A stretch of DNA of 64,000 bases. It comes from Barnesiella propionica. GTDB lineage: Bacteria > Bacteroidota > Bacteroidia > Bacteroidales > Barnesiellaceae. The notes under the pieces were generated by a model. That model ran no database searches and was not told the origin of the DNA. It was given only the letters and a program-made list of their open reading frames with translations. The position numbers and the translations under genes were made by a program. This document shows positions 55,358 to 64,000 of the stretch, one piece after another. Where the stretch lies: contig NZ_JAOQJK010000005.1 in the NCBI RefSeq assembly GCF_025567045.1, forward strand, positions 124,001 to 188,000. The letters are read 5' to 3'. Each line of letters starts with the position of its first letter. The stretch's first letter is position 1.

Positions 55358-56428
55358 ATGCCATTTAATAAAGTTCTGATTATCCGGTTGTCGGCATTGG
55401 GTGATGTTGCAATGACAATACCGGTCGTATATTCGTTGTGCAGACAATATCCGGCCACGACATTTATATTGCTTACCCGGCCTGCTTTGACACGTCTTTT
55501 TATAGAACGCCCGGCCAATTTACAGCTTTTTGCCGCTGAGGTGAAAGGACGTCATGCCGGATTGCGTGGCTTGTATACCTTGTATAAAGACTTGCGGAGG
55601 CTTTCTGTGGATGCCGTGGCCGACTTACATGATGTGCTGCGGACAAAGGTTCTGGATCTGTTTTTTAAAATGTCCGGTGTGCCTGTGGCACGAATAAATA
55701 AAGGAAGGGCTGAAAAAAAGAAATTGACTTCCCGTCGTAAACCTGCTTTATTTCAATCTGAATCCTCTTTTGACCGATATTCCGATGTATTCAGAAAATT
55801 AGGCATGGAGTTTTCTTATACATTCCACTCTTTATTTTCCGGGGGAACCGGAGATGCGGCTTTGTTATATAATATAACTCCGCCTAAAAATGAAGGTGAG
55901 ATATGGATGGGAGTCGCTCCGTTTGCAAAGCATAAAGGAAAAATATATCCGATAGACAAAATGGAAAAAGTTGTTGCACATTTTGCTGGTAAAGAAGGAT
56001 ATAAAGTATTCCTTTTTGGCGGAGGAAAGGAAGAACAGGATATTCTTGACCAATGGGGGAGAAAATATCCCGGTATTATTTCATTGGCCGGAAAACGTTA
56101 TGGATTTGAACTCGAACTTACATTAATCAGTCTTTTGGATGTGATGATTTCGATGGATTCTGCCAATATGCATTTGGCTTCGTTGGTTGCGACACCAGTA
56201 ATTTCGGTATGGGGAGCTACTCATGTATGTTGTGGCTTTTATGGTTGGAACCAGTCTCTGAATAATTGCATACAGACGGATTTATCCTGCAGACCTTGTT
56301 CTGTTTTCGGTAATAAACCTTGCTGGAGAAAAGATTATGCCTGTATGGAGAGTATTTTACCTGATGAGATTATAAATAAGATAGAACTCTTAATAAATAA
56401 AAAAAGAAATAGTGCTACGCAAGAATAG
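55358..56428 (+). CDS. Family 9 glycosyltransferase (ADP-heptose:LPS heptosyltransferase-like)
   Basis: A 356-residue GT-B enzyme. It starts with VLIIRLSALGDVAMTIPVV (about 5-23), the GT9 N-terminal signature, and has the donor-site motif near MDSANMHLASLVATPVISVWGATHVCCGFYG (about 265-295, His at the substrate site). It would add a sugar, usually heptose, to LPS or lipooligosaccharide in the cytoplasm. It precedes an LPS-kinase-like gene by 46 bases. The donor in Bacteroidales may differ from ADP-heptose. Confidence 0.88.
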   Translation: MPFNKVLIIRLSALGDVAMTIPVVYSLCRQYPATTFILLTRPALTRLFIERPANLQLFAAEVKGRHAGLRGLYTLYKDLRRLSVDAVADLHDVLRTKVLDLFFKMSGVPVARINKGRAEKKKLTSRRKPALFQSESSFDRYSDVFRKLGMEFSYTFHSLFSGGTGDAALLYNITPPKNEGEIWMGVAPFAKHKGKIYPIDKMEKVVAHFAGKEGYKVFLFGGGKEEQDILDQWGRKYPGIISLAGKRYGFELELTLISLLDVMISMDSANMHLASLVATPVISVWGATHVCCGFYGWNQSLNNCIQTDLSCRPCSVFGNKPCWRKDYACMESILPDEIINKIELLINKKRNSATQE

Positions 56429-56441
56429 CAATTAAAAAGAA

Positions 56442-56449
56442 TATTTTTG
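56442..56449 (+). promoter_or_regulatory. -7 box (TATTTTTG) before the LPS-kinase-like gene
   Basis: TATTTTTG matches TAnnTTTG 25 bases upstream of the ATG at 56475, within the gap after the GT9 gene; it may provide an internal start. Confidence 0.35.
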
Positions 56450-56474
56450 TGCGATAATTCAAAATGCTTTTTTC

Positions 56475-57221
56475 ATGAAACTTATTCTGAATCCCGAATT
56501 TGAAAATTTGCGTTCTTTTGTGGAGAAATTGCCGGATCATTTTGACAATGAAGGGGAGGTTATATTCAAAGCCCGGAATGAGATCAGGAAATTTACAGTA
56601 AACGGTGTCACATTTACCGTAAAAGGTTATAAAGTACCTTTGTTGATAAATAGAATAGCATATACCTTTTTTCGTCCCAGTAAGGCTGAAAGGGCTTACA
56701 AATATGCCGGTTTCTTATTAAAGAAAGGGGTGGATACTCCTACACCGATAGCTTATATAGAAATAAGTTCCGGAGGTTTGTTCCATCGTAGTTATTTTAT
56801 ATCGGAATATGTTTCTTATCCTCGTTTGATGAGAGAGTTTACCGGCGATGATTTTCAGGGCCGGGAAAATATACTGAAAGCTTTTGCTGCATTTACTGCT
56901 CGTCTTCATGAACAGGGTATATTGCATCTCGATTTTTCTCCCGGGAATATTCTTTTTGAAGAAAAAGGCAATAATGTTTCTTTTTCTTTGGTAGATCTTA
57001 ACCGGATGCGTTTCGGAACATTGAATGCGCAGCAATGTCTTATGAATTTTAACCGCATTTCACCTTCACCTGTGGTTGTGGAATATATTGTAAGGGAATA
57101 TGCCCGTTTGAGAAAATGGGATGAGGATGCTTCGGTAGAGGCTGCATTGCGGGAACATAAGGAATTCTGGTATAAACTTGAAAAAAAGAATCAGGCCAAG
57201 AAGCGGTTTAGAAGTTTATAA
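56475..57221 (+). CDS. Lipopolysaccharide kinase-like protein (InaA/KdkA family)
   Basis: A 248-residue eukaryotic-like small kinase. The ATP-grasp and catalytic motif GILHLDFSPGNILFE (about 155-169, with the catalytic Asp and metal Asn) and the D-L-N variant of DFG (LVDLNRMRFG, about 177-186) mark it as a Kdo/heptose kinase-like enzyme that would phosphorylate the LPS inner core. N-terminal strand segments NEIRKFTVNGVTFTVKGYK carry the glycine-poor nucleotide lobe. It sits after GT9 and before ruvB. Confidence 0.85.
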   Translation: MKLILNPEFENLRSFVEKLPDHFDNEGEVIFKARNEIRKFTVNGVTFTVKGYKVPLLINRIAYTFFRPSKAERAYKYAGFLLKKGVDTPTPIAYIEISSGGLFHRSYFISEYVSYPRLMREFTGDDFQGRENILKAFAAFTARLHEQGILHLDFSPGNILFEEKGNNVSFSLVDLNRMRFGTLNAQQCLMNFNRISPSPVVVEYIVREYARLRKWDEDASVEAALREHKEFWYKLEKKNQAKKRFRSL

Positions 57222-57254
57222 GAGTCCTGTTCCTGTTTTACCAAAATATTTTCC

Positions 57255-57262
57255 TAAGTTTG
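57255..57262 (+). promoter_or_regulatory. -7 box (TAAGTTTG) for ruvB
   Basis: TAAGTTTG matches TAnnTTTG 25 bases before the ruvB ATG. The -33 position is TG-rich without an exact TTG. Confidence 0.5.
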
Positions 57263-57287
57263 TTGTTTCAAATACAAATCACGATCG

Positions 57288-58310
57288 ATGGAAGATAATT
57301 TCGACATACGTAATCAGCGCATATCAGATAGTGAGAAAGAGTTTGAGAAAGCGTTACGGCCATTATCCTTCGATGATTTCAGCGGACAGGATAAGATCAT
57401 AGCTAATCTCAAGGTTTTTGTCATGGCTGCCCGTATGAGAAAAGAGGCACTGGACCATATTTTGCTTCATGGCCCTCCTGGTTTGGGGAAAACCACATTA
57501 TCCAATATTGTAGCCAATGAATTAGGTGTAGGTTTTAAGGTTACTTCCGGACCGGTACTTGACAAACCCGGGGATTTGGCAGGATTGCTGACTTCGCTTG
57601 AACCTAATGATGTGTTGTTTATCGATGAGATACATCGTTTGAGTCCAGTGGTAGAAGAATACCTATACTCGGCGATGGAAGATTACCGTATAGATATAAT
57701 GATAGATAAAGGGCCGAGTGCGCGTTCTATACAAATAGAATTAAATCCGTTCACATTGGTGGGGGCTACTACACGCAGCGGGCTGCTGACTTCTCCGTTA
57801 AGGGCACGTTTCGGGATCAATTGCCATCTCGAATACTATGATCAGGAAGTGCTTACGCATATTATAGAACGTTCGGCTCATATTCTGCGCGTACCGTGTA
57901 CGCGGGATGCTTCGGCTGAGATCGCACTGCGGAGCCGGGGCACTCCCCGTATCAGTAATGCTTTATTGAGAAGAGTAAGAGACTTTGCACAGGTTAAGGG
58001 AAACGGACGGATAGACCTTGAAATTGCCCGTTATTCTCTGGAAGCTCTCAATATAGACCAGTACGGTCTGGATGAAATAGATAATAAGATACTTACTACT
58101 ATTATAGATAAATTTAAAGGAGGTCCTGTGGGGCTTACTACCATTGCGACCGCTTTAGGCGAAGACCCGGGTACACTGGAAGAGGTATATGAGCCTTATC
58201 TTATAAAAGAAGGGTTTATAAAGAGAACACCCCGGGGACGGGAAGTGACGGATTTGGCGTATCAGCACCTGAACCGTTCACGTGCAGCCGAGCAGGAATT
58301 GCTGTTTTAA
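57288..58310 (+). CDS. ruvB: Holliday junction branch-migration helicase RuvB
   Basis: Hexameric AAA+ motor that drives branch migration with RuvA. 340 residues. Walker [17 protein letters not shown] (about 58-73), Walker [11 protein letters not shown] (about 109-118), sensor region and arginine finger near [20 protein letters not shown] (about 152-171), and the C-terminal winged helix [24 protein letters not shown]. It lies in its own promoter region between LPS genes and a flippase, with no ruvA or ruvC nearby. Confidence 0.97.
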   Translation: MEDNFDIRNQRISDSEKEFEKALRPLSFDDFSGQDKIIANLKVFVMAARMRKEALDHILLHGPPGLGKTTLSNIVANELGVGFKVTSGPVLDKPGDLAGLLTSLEPNDVLFIDEIHRLSPVVEEYLYSAMEDYRIDIMIDKGPSARSIQIELNPFTLVGATTRSGLLTSPLRARFGINCHLEYYDQEVLTHIIERSAHILRVPCTRDASAEIALRSRGTPRISNALLRRVRDFAQVKGNGRIDLEIARYSLEALNIDQYGLDEIDNKILTTIIDKFKGGPVGLTTIATALGEDPGTLEEVYEPYLIKEGFIKRTPRGREVTDLAYQHLNRSRAAEQELLF

Positions 58311-58334
58311 AAGGTTGGAAAAATTATAGAGAAT

Positions 58335-59831
58335 ATGTCCGGAATGAAAAGCCTGGCCAAAGATACGGCCATTTATGGATTAAGTAGTATTTTAGGGCGG
58401 TTCCTGAACTGGTGTTTTGTTTTTTTGTACATTAACGTACTTAAAACGACGGCTGAATACGGGATTGTAACAAATTTATATGCCTATATGGCATTGCTGC
58501 TGATCCTACTAACGTATGGAATGGAAACGGGCTTTTTCCGTTTTGCCAATGACCGGGAAGAAAAAGATCCTTTGAAAGTATATACTACGGGTCTTATATC
58601 GTTGGCAACTTCGTCGACTTTGTTTTTTGTTGCTGTATGGGTTTTCCGTGCGCCGTTGGCGGGTATTCTCGGATATCCGGAGCATACAGATTATGTCTGG
58701 ATGATGGCTTTGATCATTGCAATGGATGCGTTTTCGGCTTTGCCTTTTGCGTATCTCCGGTATCAGAAACGGCCGGTACGTTTTGCTGCGATAAAATTGT
58801 TGTCCATATTCCTCAATATTGTTTTTAATCTATTTTTTATTTTATTATGTCCCTGGCTTTACAAGATACATCCCGAATGGATTTCGTGGTTTTTTAATCC
58901 CGATTTTCTGGTAGGTTACATATTGGTCTCGAATGTAATAAGTTCCGGTGCTATATTGCTGGTGCTTGTTCCTGAAATATTCGGGATACATTATCGTTTC
59001 GACGCACGAGTGTTAAAAAGGATGCTGCGTTATTCGTTCCCTTTACTGATATTGGGGATAGCTGGTATTATGAATCAGACCTTTGATAAAATGTTTTATC
59101 CGGTACTTGCTTCAGGCCGTCCTGATGCCATGTCGGAATTAGGCATATATGGAGCTGTTTATAAAATTGCTATCGTGATGGTTATGTTTACCCAGGCTTT
59201 CCGGTTTGCGTATGAACCGTTTATTTTTTCTAAGAACCGGGAAAAAGGAGAAGGGAATAAGCAGGCTTATTCCGATGCGATGAAGTATTTTATTATATTC
59301 GGTTTACTTATATTTCTGGGAGTAATGTTCTATCTCGATATAGTGAAATATTTTATGCCTCCGGCTTATTATGTGGGTTTGGCTGTGGTCCCCATTGTCA
59401 TGTTAGCGGATCTGTTTTTCGGTATATTTTTTAATTTGTCGTTATGGTATAAGCTTACTGACCGGACTCAGTGGGGGGCCTGGTTCTCCCTTTTCGGTTT
59501 TGTTATTACGGCTGTGATGAATATTGCTTTTGTACCCAGGTTCGGTTATATGGCTTGTGCATGGGCTGCATTTGTGTGTTATTTGTGTATGATGGTAGCT
59601 TCTTATTTTATAGGACAGCGGATATATCCGATACGGTATGATTTACGTTCGGCTTTTGTGTATACGTTATTAGCGCTCGTGCTGTACGCTGCCGGAATGT
59701 TGATTCCTATAGATAATATAGTTTTGCGTATATTGTTCCGGACTATATTACTGGCCGTATTTATCGTTTATATTATTCGAAAGGATATGCCTTTGCGGGA
59801 GATACCTGTAATTAAAAATTTTCTTAAATAA
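58335..59831 (+). CDS. Polysaccharide flippase-like membrane protein (MOP superfamily)
   Basis: A 498-residue polytopic protein with about 14 hydrophobic helices, starting KSLAKDTAIYGLSSILGRFLNW, the signature start of MOP/PST flippases. A helix-break segment DRTQWGAWFSLFGF and the C-terminal helices near 440-490 fit the family. It resembles, but is not nearly identical to, the flippase at 22678-24156. It follows ruvB by 24 bases and may be co-transcribed with it. The cargo is unknown. Confidence 0.85.
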   Translation: MSGMKSLAKDTAIYGLSSILGRFLNWCFVFLYINVLKTTAEYGIVTNLYAYMALLLILLTYGMETGFFRFANDREEKDPLKVYTTGLISLATSSTLFFVAVWVFRAPLAGILGYPEHTDYVWMMALIIAMDAFSALPFAYLRYQKRPVRFAAIKLLSIFLNIVFNLFFILLCPWLYKIHPEWISWFFNPDFLVGYILVSNVISSGAILLVLVPEIFGIHYRFDARVLKRMLRYSFPLLILGIAGIMNQTFDKMFYPVLASGRPDAMSELGIYGAVYKIAIVMVMFTQAFRFAYEPFIFSKNREKGEGNKQAYSDAMKYFIIFGLLIFLGVMFYLDIVKYFMPPAYYVGLAVVPIVMLADLFFGIFFNLSLWYKLTDRTQWGAWFSLFGFVITAVMNIAFVPRFGYMACAWAAFVCYLCMMVASYFIGQRIYPIRYDLRSAFVYTLLALVLYAAGMLIPIDNIVLRILFRTILLAVFIVYIIRKDMPLREIPVIKNFLK

Positions 59832-59881
59832 CACTTTTCTTTCGATTTTTTGTTATATATAAAAACTATAATTTTTATACT

Positions 59882-61252
59882 ATGATTTTTCAGAACGCCC
59901 GGAATCAGATCAATCGTTTCTTGACACACTATCTGGATACTACACAAGACAGGGAAGATCCCCAAACCACCGTACAGACTATACGTGACGGTATTGAATT
60001 TAAAGGAGCCAATATTCTGATCCTTATTTTTGCGGTGTTTATCGCTTCTTTGGGGCTGAATACCAACTCGGCGGCGGTAATCATCGGCGCCATGCTTATT
60101 TCTCCTCTTATGGGGCCTATCATGGGGATCGGTTTGGGAGTAGGTATTTATGACTTTGATTTAATAAAACGGTCGTTTCGAAATCTGGCTGTCGCGACTC
60201 TTTTCAGTGTGCTCACATCCACTATATATTTTCTTATTTCTCCTTTGAACGATGCCCGTTCGGAGCTATTGGCCCGTACATCGCCAACCATTTATGATGT
60301 GCTTATTGCCTTTTTCGGTGGTATGGCAGGAATTGTAGCGGCATCGACCAAGTTGAGGAATGGAACAGTTATTCCGGGAGTGGCTATTGCTACGGCTCTT
60401 ATGCCTCCGTTATGTACCGCCGGATTCGGGTTGGCGATCGGTAACTTGTATTATTTTTTTGGAGCTCTTTATCTGTTTTTTATAAACTCTGTCTTTATTG
60501 CCTTTGCAACTACATTGGGAACCAAGATCATGAAATTTGCTCCTAAGGAGTTCCTCGACGAGAACCGGAAGAAACGTGTAAAACAGATCGTATATGTTAT
60601 TATCGTTGTAACGATGGCTCCGAGTATATATCTTACTTATAATATGATTCGGCAAAATTTCTTTGAAACGGCAGCTAATACTTTTATTGCTAAAGAGCTG
60701 AATTATCCGAATACGCAAATTATTGATAAAAGTGTATCTATGGTAGATGGAAAGAGAGTTATCCGGGTGTCTATGATCGGAAAAGAGGTTCCTAAAGATT
60801 CTCTGCTGGTGGCTGAGACATTATTGAAAAAATACGGTTTACAAGGGACAGTTCTGGAAGTCAAACAGGGATATGGACAGAATGATATAGATATTTCTAC
60901 TTTAAATAGTATGATGTTCAAGGATATATATCAGGATAGTCAAATAAAGATTGCTCAGCTGGATTCTAAGGTTGATTCACTTCGGAATATTATTGCTAAT
61001 TATAAACAATTCGATTCTATTGCTGCAAAAATCGCTCCGGAAATAAGAGTGCTGTTTCCTATGGTGAACGATATCGCTATTTCTAAGGCTGTTTTTAGCC
61101 GGGTAGATTCTATCAGGTTGGATACTACGATGGTAGCTGTAGTAAAATATGCGCATCCGTTGTCTTCGGAACAATATAAGCGTTTTACGGAGTGGCTTGA
61201 AGCCAGGCTTGACGTAAAAAGTATACAGGTCATAACAGAAAACCGCAGATAA
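59882..61252 (+). CDS. DUF389 (TIGR00341) membrane protein
   Basis: A 456-residue protein with a hydrophobic N-terminal half (six or so helices at about 40-260, e.g. AAVIIGAMLISPLMGPIMGIGLGVG), which is the defining DUF389 block, then a soluble C-terminal part (about 270-456) rich in beta and coiled segments with many Asp/Ser residues. The family is of unknown function, sometimes linked to ion or stress response. It is 50 bases after the flippase gene. Confidence 0.88.
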   Translation: MIFQNARNQINRFLTHYLDTTQDREDPQTTVQTIRDGIEFKGANILILIFAVFIASLGLNTNSAAVIIGAMLISPLMGPIMGIGLGVGIYDFDLIKRSFRNLAVATLFSVLTSTIYFLISPLNDARSELLARTSPTIYDVLIAFFGGMAGIVAASTKLRNGTVIPGVAIATALMPPLCTAGFGLAIGNLYYFFGALYLFFINSVFIAFATTLGTKIMKFAPKEFLDENRKKRVKQIVYVIIVVTMAPSIYLTYNMIRQNFFETAANTFIAKELNYPNTQIIDKSVSMVDGKRVIRVSMIGKEVPKDSLLVAETLLKKYGLQGTVLEVKQGYGQNDIDISTLNSMMFKDIYQDSQIKIAQLDSKVDSLRNIIANYKQFDSIAAKIAPEIRVLFPMVNDIAISKAVFSRVDSIRLDTTMVAVVKYAHPLSSEQYKRFTEWLEARLDVKSIQVITENRR

Positions 61253-61271
61253 TATTTTAATTATTTATAGG

Positions 61272-61703
61272 ATGATGAAGATAAGTTATTACTTTTTGTT
61301 GGTTTGTTCTGCTTTGTTTTTCATAAGCTGCAAACAAAATTTCAAGGTACAGGAGCAACAGGACAAATCTGTTTTGATAGGAGGAGAAAGAGATGAGCAC
61401 GGTTGCTTATCTTCTGCAGGTTATATATGGTCCGAAGTTTGTCAGGATTGTATCCGTCTTTTTGAAAAAGGAATCAATCTAAAATCGATTGATGGTAAGT
61501 CTTCTGCATATATTGTGCTGGCTCCTGATTCTTTAAGAGCGGAACTCTTCTTTTCAGATAAGGATAAACCCGAGATACTGGACAGGCGGTCTTTACCGAA
61601 CGGAGGATTTGCATGGAATGTCGAAGATGATGATACATATAATGTACGCTTCCAGAATGGAAGTTGGACAATATCCAGGCGGGGAATAGAACTATATAAG
61701 TAG
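61272..61703 (+). CDS. Small lipoprotein with GG-x-R-D-E-H-G-C motif
   Basis: A 143-residue lipoprotein (signal followed by the lipobox FISC, Cys20 counting from the first ATG at 61272; 61275 is an alternative start). The mature part opens with IGGERDEHGCLSSAGYIWSEVCQDCIRLFE, where the GG-x-x-D-x-H-G-C-x-x-S-A-G-Y-x-W pattern and paired cysteines resemble a widespread small proteobacterial/Bacteroidota lipoprotein motif, perhaps disulphide-bonded. The rest is beta-rich. It lies 19 bases after the DUF389 gene and ends near the convergent ROK gene. Function is unknown. Confidence 0.75.
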   Translation: MMKISYYFLLVCSALFFISCKQNFKVQEQQDKSVLIGGERDEHGCLSSAGYIWSEVCQDCIRLFEKGINLKSIDGKSSAYIVLAPDSLRAELFFSDKDKPEILDRRSLPNGGFAWNVEDDDTYNVRFQNGSWTISRRGIELYK

Positions 61704-61785
61704 GAATATCTAATATTGAAATCACGGACTAAAGAATTATTTCATTCTCTTGTCGGTGATTATGTATAAGCTAAATATGAAGAAA

Positions 61786-62991
61786 TTAATTGTCAAATAT
61801 TTTGCTCCGTGCCATCATACAGGCTCCTATGATTCCAGCCCGGTCCTTTAGTTTTGAAGTCGTAACGACTGAATCTTTATTTACCAGATTAAGTGAATAT
61901 TTACGTATGGCAGTTTTAATGGGTTGTGTGATGTAATCTTCTGTAAGAGAGAGAATTCCTCCTATAATGACTAACTCTGGATTGAATAAGTTGATAAGCC
62001 CGGCGATCTGTTTTCCCAGTTTTTGTCCTATTTCTTCTACTATTTCGATACATAGAACATCTTCTTTGTTTACAGCGTCTACCAGGTCTTCAAGCGAAAC
62101 AGGCTCTTTTGACTTTATCCGCTTGGAAAGGATAGAATTTTCGCCGTTTTCAATACGTTTGGTTAATATCCGGTGTAATGCGGAACCGGAAACCTCTGTT
62201 TCCAGACATCCTTTTTTCCCGCAGTGACAGATTATTTCATTGTCAAATGTGCTTATATGGCCGAATTCCCCCGAAAAACCGGACTTCCCTTTATATATTT
62301 TCCCGTCAATGATGATTCCGATTCCCAATCCCCAGCTGATGTTTACGAAAATAATATCCTTTTCTCCTTTCACACAACCTTTCATATATTCTCCGTAAGT
62401 CATACTGCGGGTATCATTGTCTATAGTTACCTTATATCCCAGCTTTTCCGCGAGAATTTCTGTCAGAGGTCTCTCTTCGAAATTGAATAGACTGAAACTG
62501 TAACCCGAGTCGGGATTTACCCTACCTGATATGTTTATATGAATGTCGAGAATATTTTCTTTGTTTATTTTAAGTTTGTTAATGAAACCAAGAATAAGTT
62601 GGCATAAATTGTTTAACCCAGTTATAGAATTTTCCGACGCGTATGGTATATCCATGTTCAATTCCATTACATCCCCTTTAAAATTTATAATACCGATATT
62701 GATGGTATTTCTTTTTATTTCTACTCCGATAAAATATCCGGATTCCGGATTCAACCCGTAAAGATTAGGATAACGTCCCCCTACAGTTTCCAGTTTGCCG
62801 TAATCATTAATGTAGCCGTCTTCGTACATCTCACCGATAAATTTGGTAATCGTAGGTACGCTTAAGTCCAGTTCTTTTGCAATATCTGTAATTGTAGAAT
62901 TACCGTTATGAATATAATGTTGGATAATTCTTTTCTTGATCAGGGAATTTTTAGATCCTCTTTCTATTTCTTTTAACAATTGCTGGGTCAT
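61786..62991 (-). CDS. ROK-family transcriptional repressor (NagC/XylR type)
   Basis: A 401-residue regulator with an N-terminal winged helix (NSTITDIAKELDLSVPTITKFIGEM, about 28-52) and a C-terminal ROK sugar-sensing domain with the zinc motif CHCGKKGCLE (about 254-263), the HIS/GE-F-G-H segment and NLFNPELVIIGG near 345. The start is the ATG at 62991 because a -7 box at 63018-63025 places transcription at about 63011, too late for the longer start at 63015. It probably represses the divergent DUF4434 locus. Confidence 0.92.
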   Translation of the reverse strand: MTQQLLKEIERGSKNSLIKKRIIQHYIHNGNSTITDIAKELDLSVPTITKFIGEMYEDGYINDYGKLETVGGRYPNLYGLNPESGYFIGVEIKRNTINIGIINFKGDVMELNMDIPYASENSITGLNNLCQLILGFINKLKINKENILDIHINISGRVNPDSGYSFSLFNFEERPLTEILAEKLGYKVTIDNDTRSMTYGEYMKGCVKGEKDIIFVNISWGLGIGIIIDGKIYKGKSGFSGEFGHISTFDNEIICHCGKKGCLETEVSGSALHRILTKRIENGENSILSKRIKSKEPVSLEDLVDAVNKEDVLCIEIVEEIGQKLGKQIAGLINLFNPELVIIGGILSLTEDYITQPIKTAIRKYSLNLVNKDSVVTTSKLKDRAGIIGACMMARSKIFDN

Positions 62992-63342
62992 GTGGATTGA
63001 AGTTTTAATAAACATCGCAAATATAATAAATAATTATAAGAATCGAATTTCGGGAAGGTCTTATCTTGTACCGTTATTGTAAAAGGTAAACGGATTAATA
63101 TGGATATTTATTTTTGTCTTGTCTTTTCAAGGTTGTATAATAAAATATTTTGTTATATGATGCTTTATTAATAAAAATATGTATATTTGTACGGTTTAAT
63201 AATAAGAATTATTCTATTTGTTGGCAATTATATTGAATTTGTAAAATAGAAAATAATTCGGCGATGTAAGGATAAAAAACGGGATGAATTCTTTGTGTGA
63301 AAATAGAGGAACCTATGTCTATATATCATAAAATACAGGAAT
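62992..63342. other. Divergent regulatory region between ROK repressor and DUF4434 gene
   Basis: About 350 AT-rich bases with two -7-like boxes: TATATTTG on the minus strand at 63018-63025 for the repressor, and TATATTTG on the plus strand at 63182-63189, which would give the DUF4434 gene a leader of roughly 150 bases. No ORF or RNA gene is convincing. A repressor operator is expected here but not recognised by eye. Confidence 0.5.
63018..63025 (-). promoter_or_regulatory. -7 box (TATATTTG) of the ROK repressor gene
   Basis: The minus strand reads TATATTTG 26 bases before the ATG at 62991. It decides the start codon: the longer start at 63015 would lie almost on the transcription start. Confidence 0.55.
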
Positions 63343-64000
63343 ATGAAAGCTGATAATAGAAGAGATTTTTTTAAGAAAGCTGCATTGGCAGGAGTATCCG
63401 CATTAATGGCTCCATCGTTGTTAAATGCCGGGAACAGGCCGGTTCAAACTTTGCCGGGAGCTGATATTTCCGGTTCAGGGGAAAGCAGGCTGATTGTACC
63501 TAAAAATAACGGCCTGAAAATTACCGGGACTTTTCTGGATGAAATTTCTCACGACATACCGCATCAGAACTGGGGAGAAAAAGAATGGGATATGGATTTC
63601 CGGAATATGAAACGTATAGGTATAGATACCGTCATACTTATTCGTTCGGGTTATCGTAAATTTATTACTTATCCGTCGGAATATCTTTTAAAAAAAGGGT
63701 GTTATATGCCGTCTGTTGATTTGGTGGATATGTATCTTCGTCTGGCGGAAAAATATGGAATGAAATTTTATTTCGGTTTGTACGATTCCGGAAAATATTG
63801 GGATACCGGCGATCTTTCGTGGGAAATAGAAGATAATAAGTATGTGATCGATGAAGTATGGAAAAAATATGGTGATAAATATAAAAGTTTCGGAGGCTGG
63901 TATATCAGCGGGGAGATAAGCCGTCAGACAAAAGGGGCTATACAGGCTTTTCGTGCTATGGGAAAACAATGTAAAGACATATCGGACGGGCTTCCTACTT
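63343..64000 (+). CDS. DUF4434 TIM-barrel-like protein with Tat signal, 3' end cut by window edge
   Basis: An open frame from the ATG at 63343 to the window edge, 219 codons. The N-terminus NRRDFFKKAALAG (about 5-17) is a twin-arginine signal, so the folded protein is exported by Tat. The mature part has the DUF4434 pattern GLKITGTFLDEISHDIPHQNW (about 57-77), WDMDFRNMKRIGIDTVIL (about 82-99) and FYFGLYDSGKYWD (about 145-157), a family of glycoside-hydrolase-like TIM barrels in Bacteroidota. Divergent from the ROK repressor; likely the first gene of another sugar locus running past the window. Confidence 0.82.
   Translation, partial: MKADNRRDFFKKAALAGVSALMAPSLLNAGNRPVQTLPGADISGSGESRLIVPKNNGLKITGTFLDEISHDIPHQNWGEKEWDMDFRNMKRIGIDTVILIRSGYRKFITYPSEYLLKKGCYMPSVDLVDMYLRLAEKYGMKFYFGLYDSGKYWDTGDLSWEIEDNKYVIDEVWKKYGDKYKSFGGWYISGEISRQTKGAIQAFRAMGKQCKDISDGLPT

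Overview
The window comes from a member of the Bacteroidales (Bacteroidota). The evidence is a SusC/SusD pair with an ECF sigma factor and FecR-type anti-sigma factor, repeated TAnnTTTG promoter boxes upstream of genes, Bacteroidota-restricted families (DUF4254, DUF4855, single-domain SIS isomerase), an AT-rich composition, and type IX secretion (T9SS) sorting domains at the C-termini of several proteins. The T9SS domains point away from Bacteroides itself and toward a T9SS-positive gut or oral family (Barnesiellaceae, Dysgonomonadaceae or Tannerellaceae type). The species cannot be fixed from this sequence alone.

Layout. 1-5.6 kb: a truncated secreted protein with YD-like strands, a GH97 alpha-glucosidase and a GH109-type NAD-dependent alpha-N-acetylgalactosaminidase lipoprotein. 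Two decayed genes lie nearby: a C-terminal remnant at about 3.7 kb and a clear MFS-transporter pseudogene at 5.6-6.1 kb. 6.2-14.6 kb: tRNA-Gly, tRNA-Tyr, ribH, a TPR membrane protein, recF-DUF721-thioesterase, a single-domain SIS isomerase with a PfkB sugar kinase, a lipoprotein phosphatase-like protein that lacks the catalytic arginine, and a DEAD-box RNA helicase. 14.6-16.1 kb: an AraC regulator divergent from a flavodoxin-like protein. 16.1-24.2 kb: a surface-glycan cluster with four glycosyltransferases, a flippase, and wecC/wecB for UDP-ManNAcA. 24.2-26.3 kb: metG.

26.5-48.9 kb is the most interesting part: a roughly 21-kb, almost entirely co-directional polysaccharide utilisation locus (PUL). 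Read in the direction of transcription (minus strand) it encodes ECF sigma, FecR, an STN-domain SusC, SusD, a DUF6259 TIM-barrel protein, a NAGPA-type phosphodiester glycosidase with a T9SS tail, an unknown T9SS cargo protein, a GH3 glycosidase, an SGNH esterase, two tandem DUF4855 proteins (one with a T9SS-like tail), an unknown secreted protein and a GDPD-type phosphodiesterase. A secreted alkaline phosphatase follows, probably from its own promoter. A secreted endonuclease/exonuclease/phosphatase-fold enzyme is divergent from the sigma factor. Several enzymes for phosphodiester, phosphomonoester and ester bonds beside glycosidases suggest that the target is a phosphodiester-containing glycan, such as a glycosylated teichoic acid or a phosphoglycan capsule. 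This is inference; no substrate is shown by the sequence.

49-61.7 kb: housekeeping and envelope genes: a GH3-auxin/JAR1-type acyl-adenylate protein, rnc-fabF-acpP, pdxB, DUF4254, a family-9 glycosyltransferase, an LPS-kinase-like protein, ruvB, a second flippase, a DUF389 membrane protein and a small lipoprotein. 61.8-64 kb: a ROK-family repressor divergent from a DUF4434 protein with a Tat-like signal that runs off the window end, probably the edge of another carbohydrate locus.
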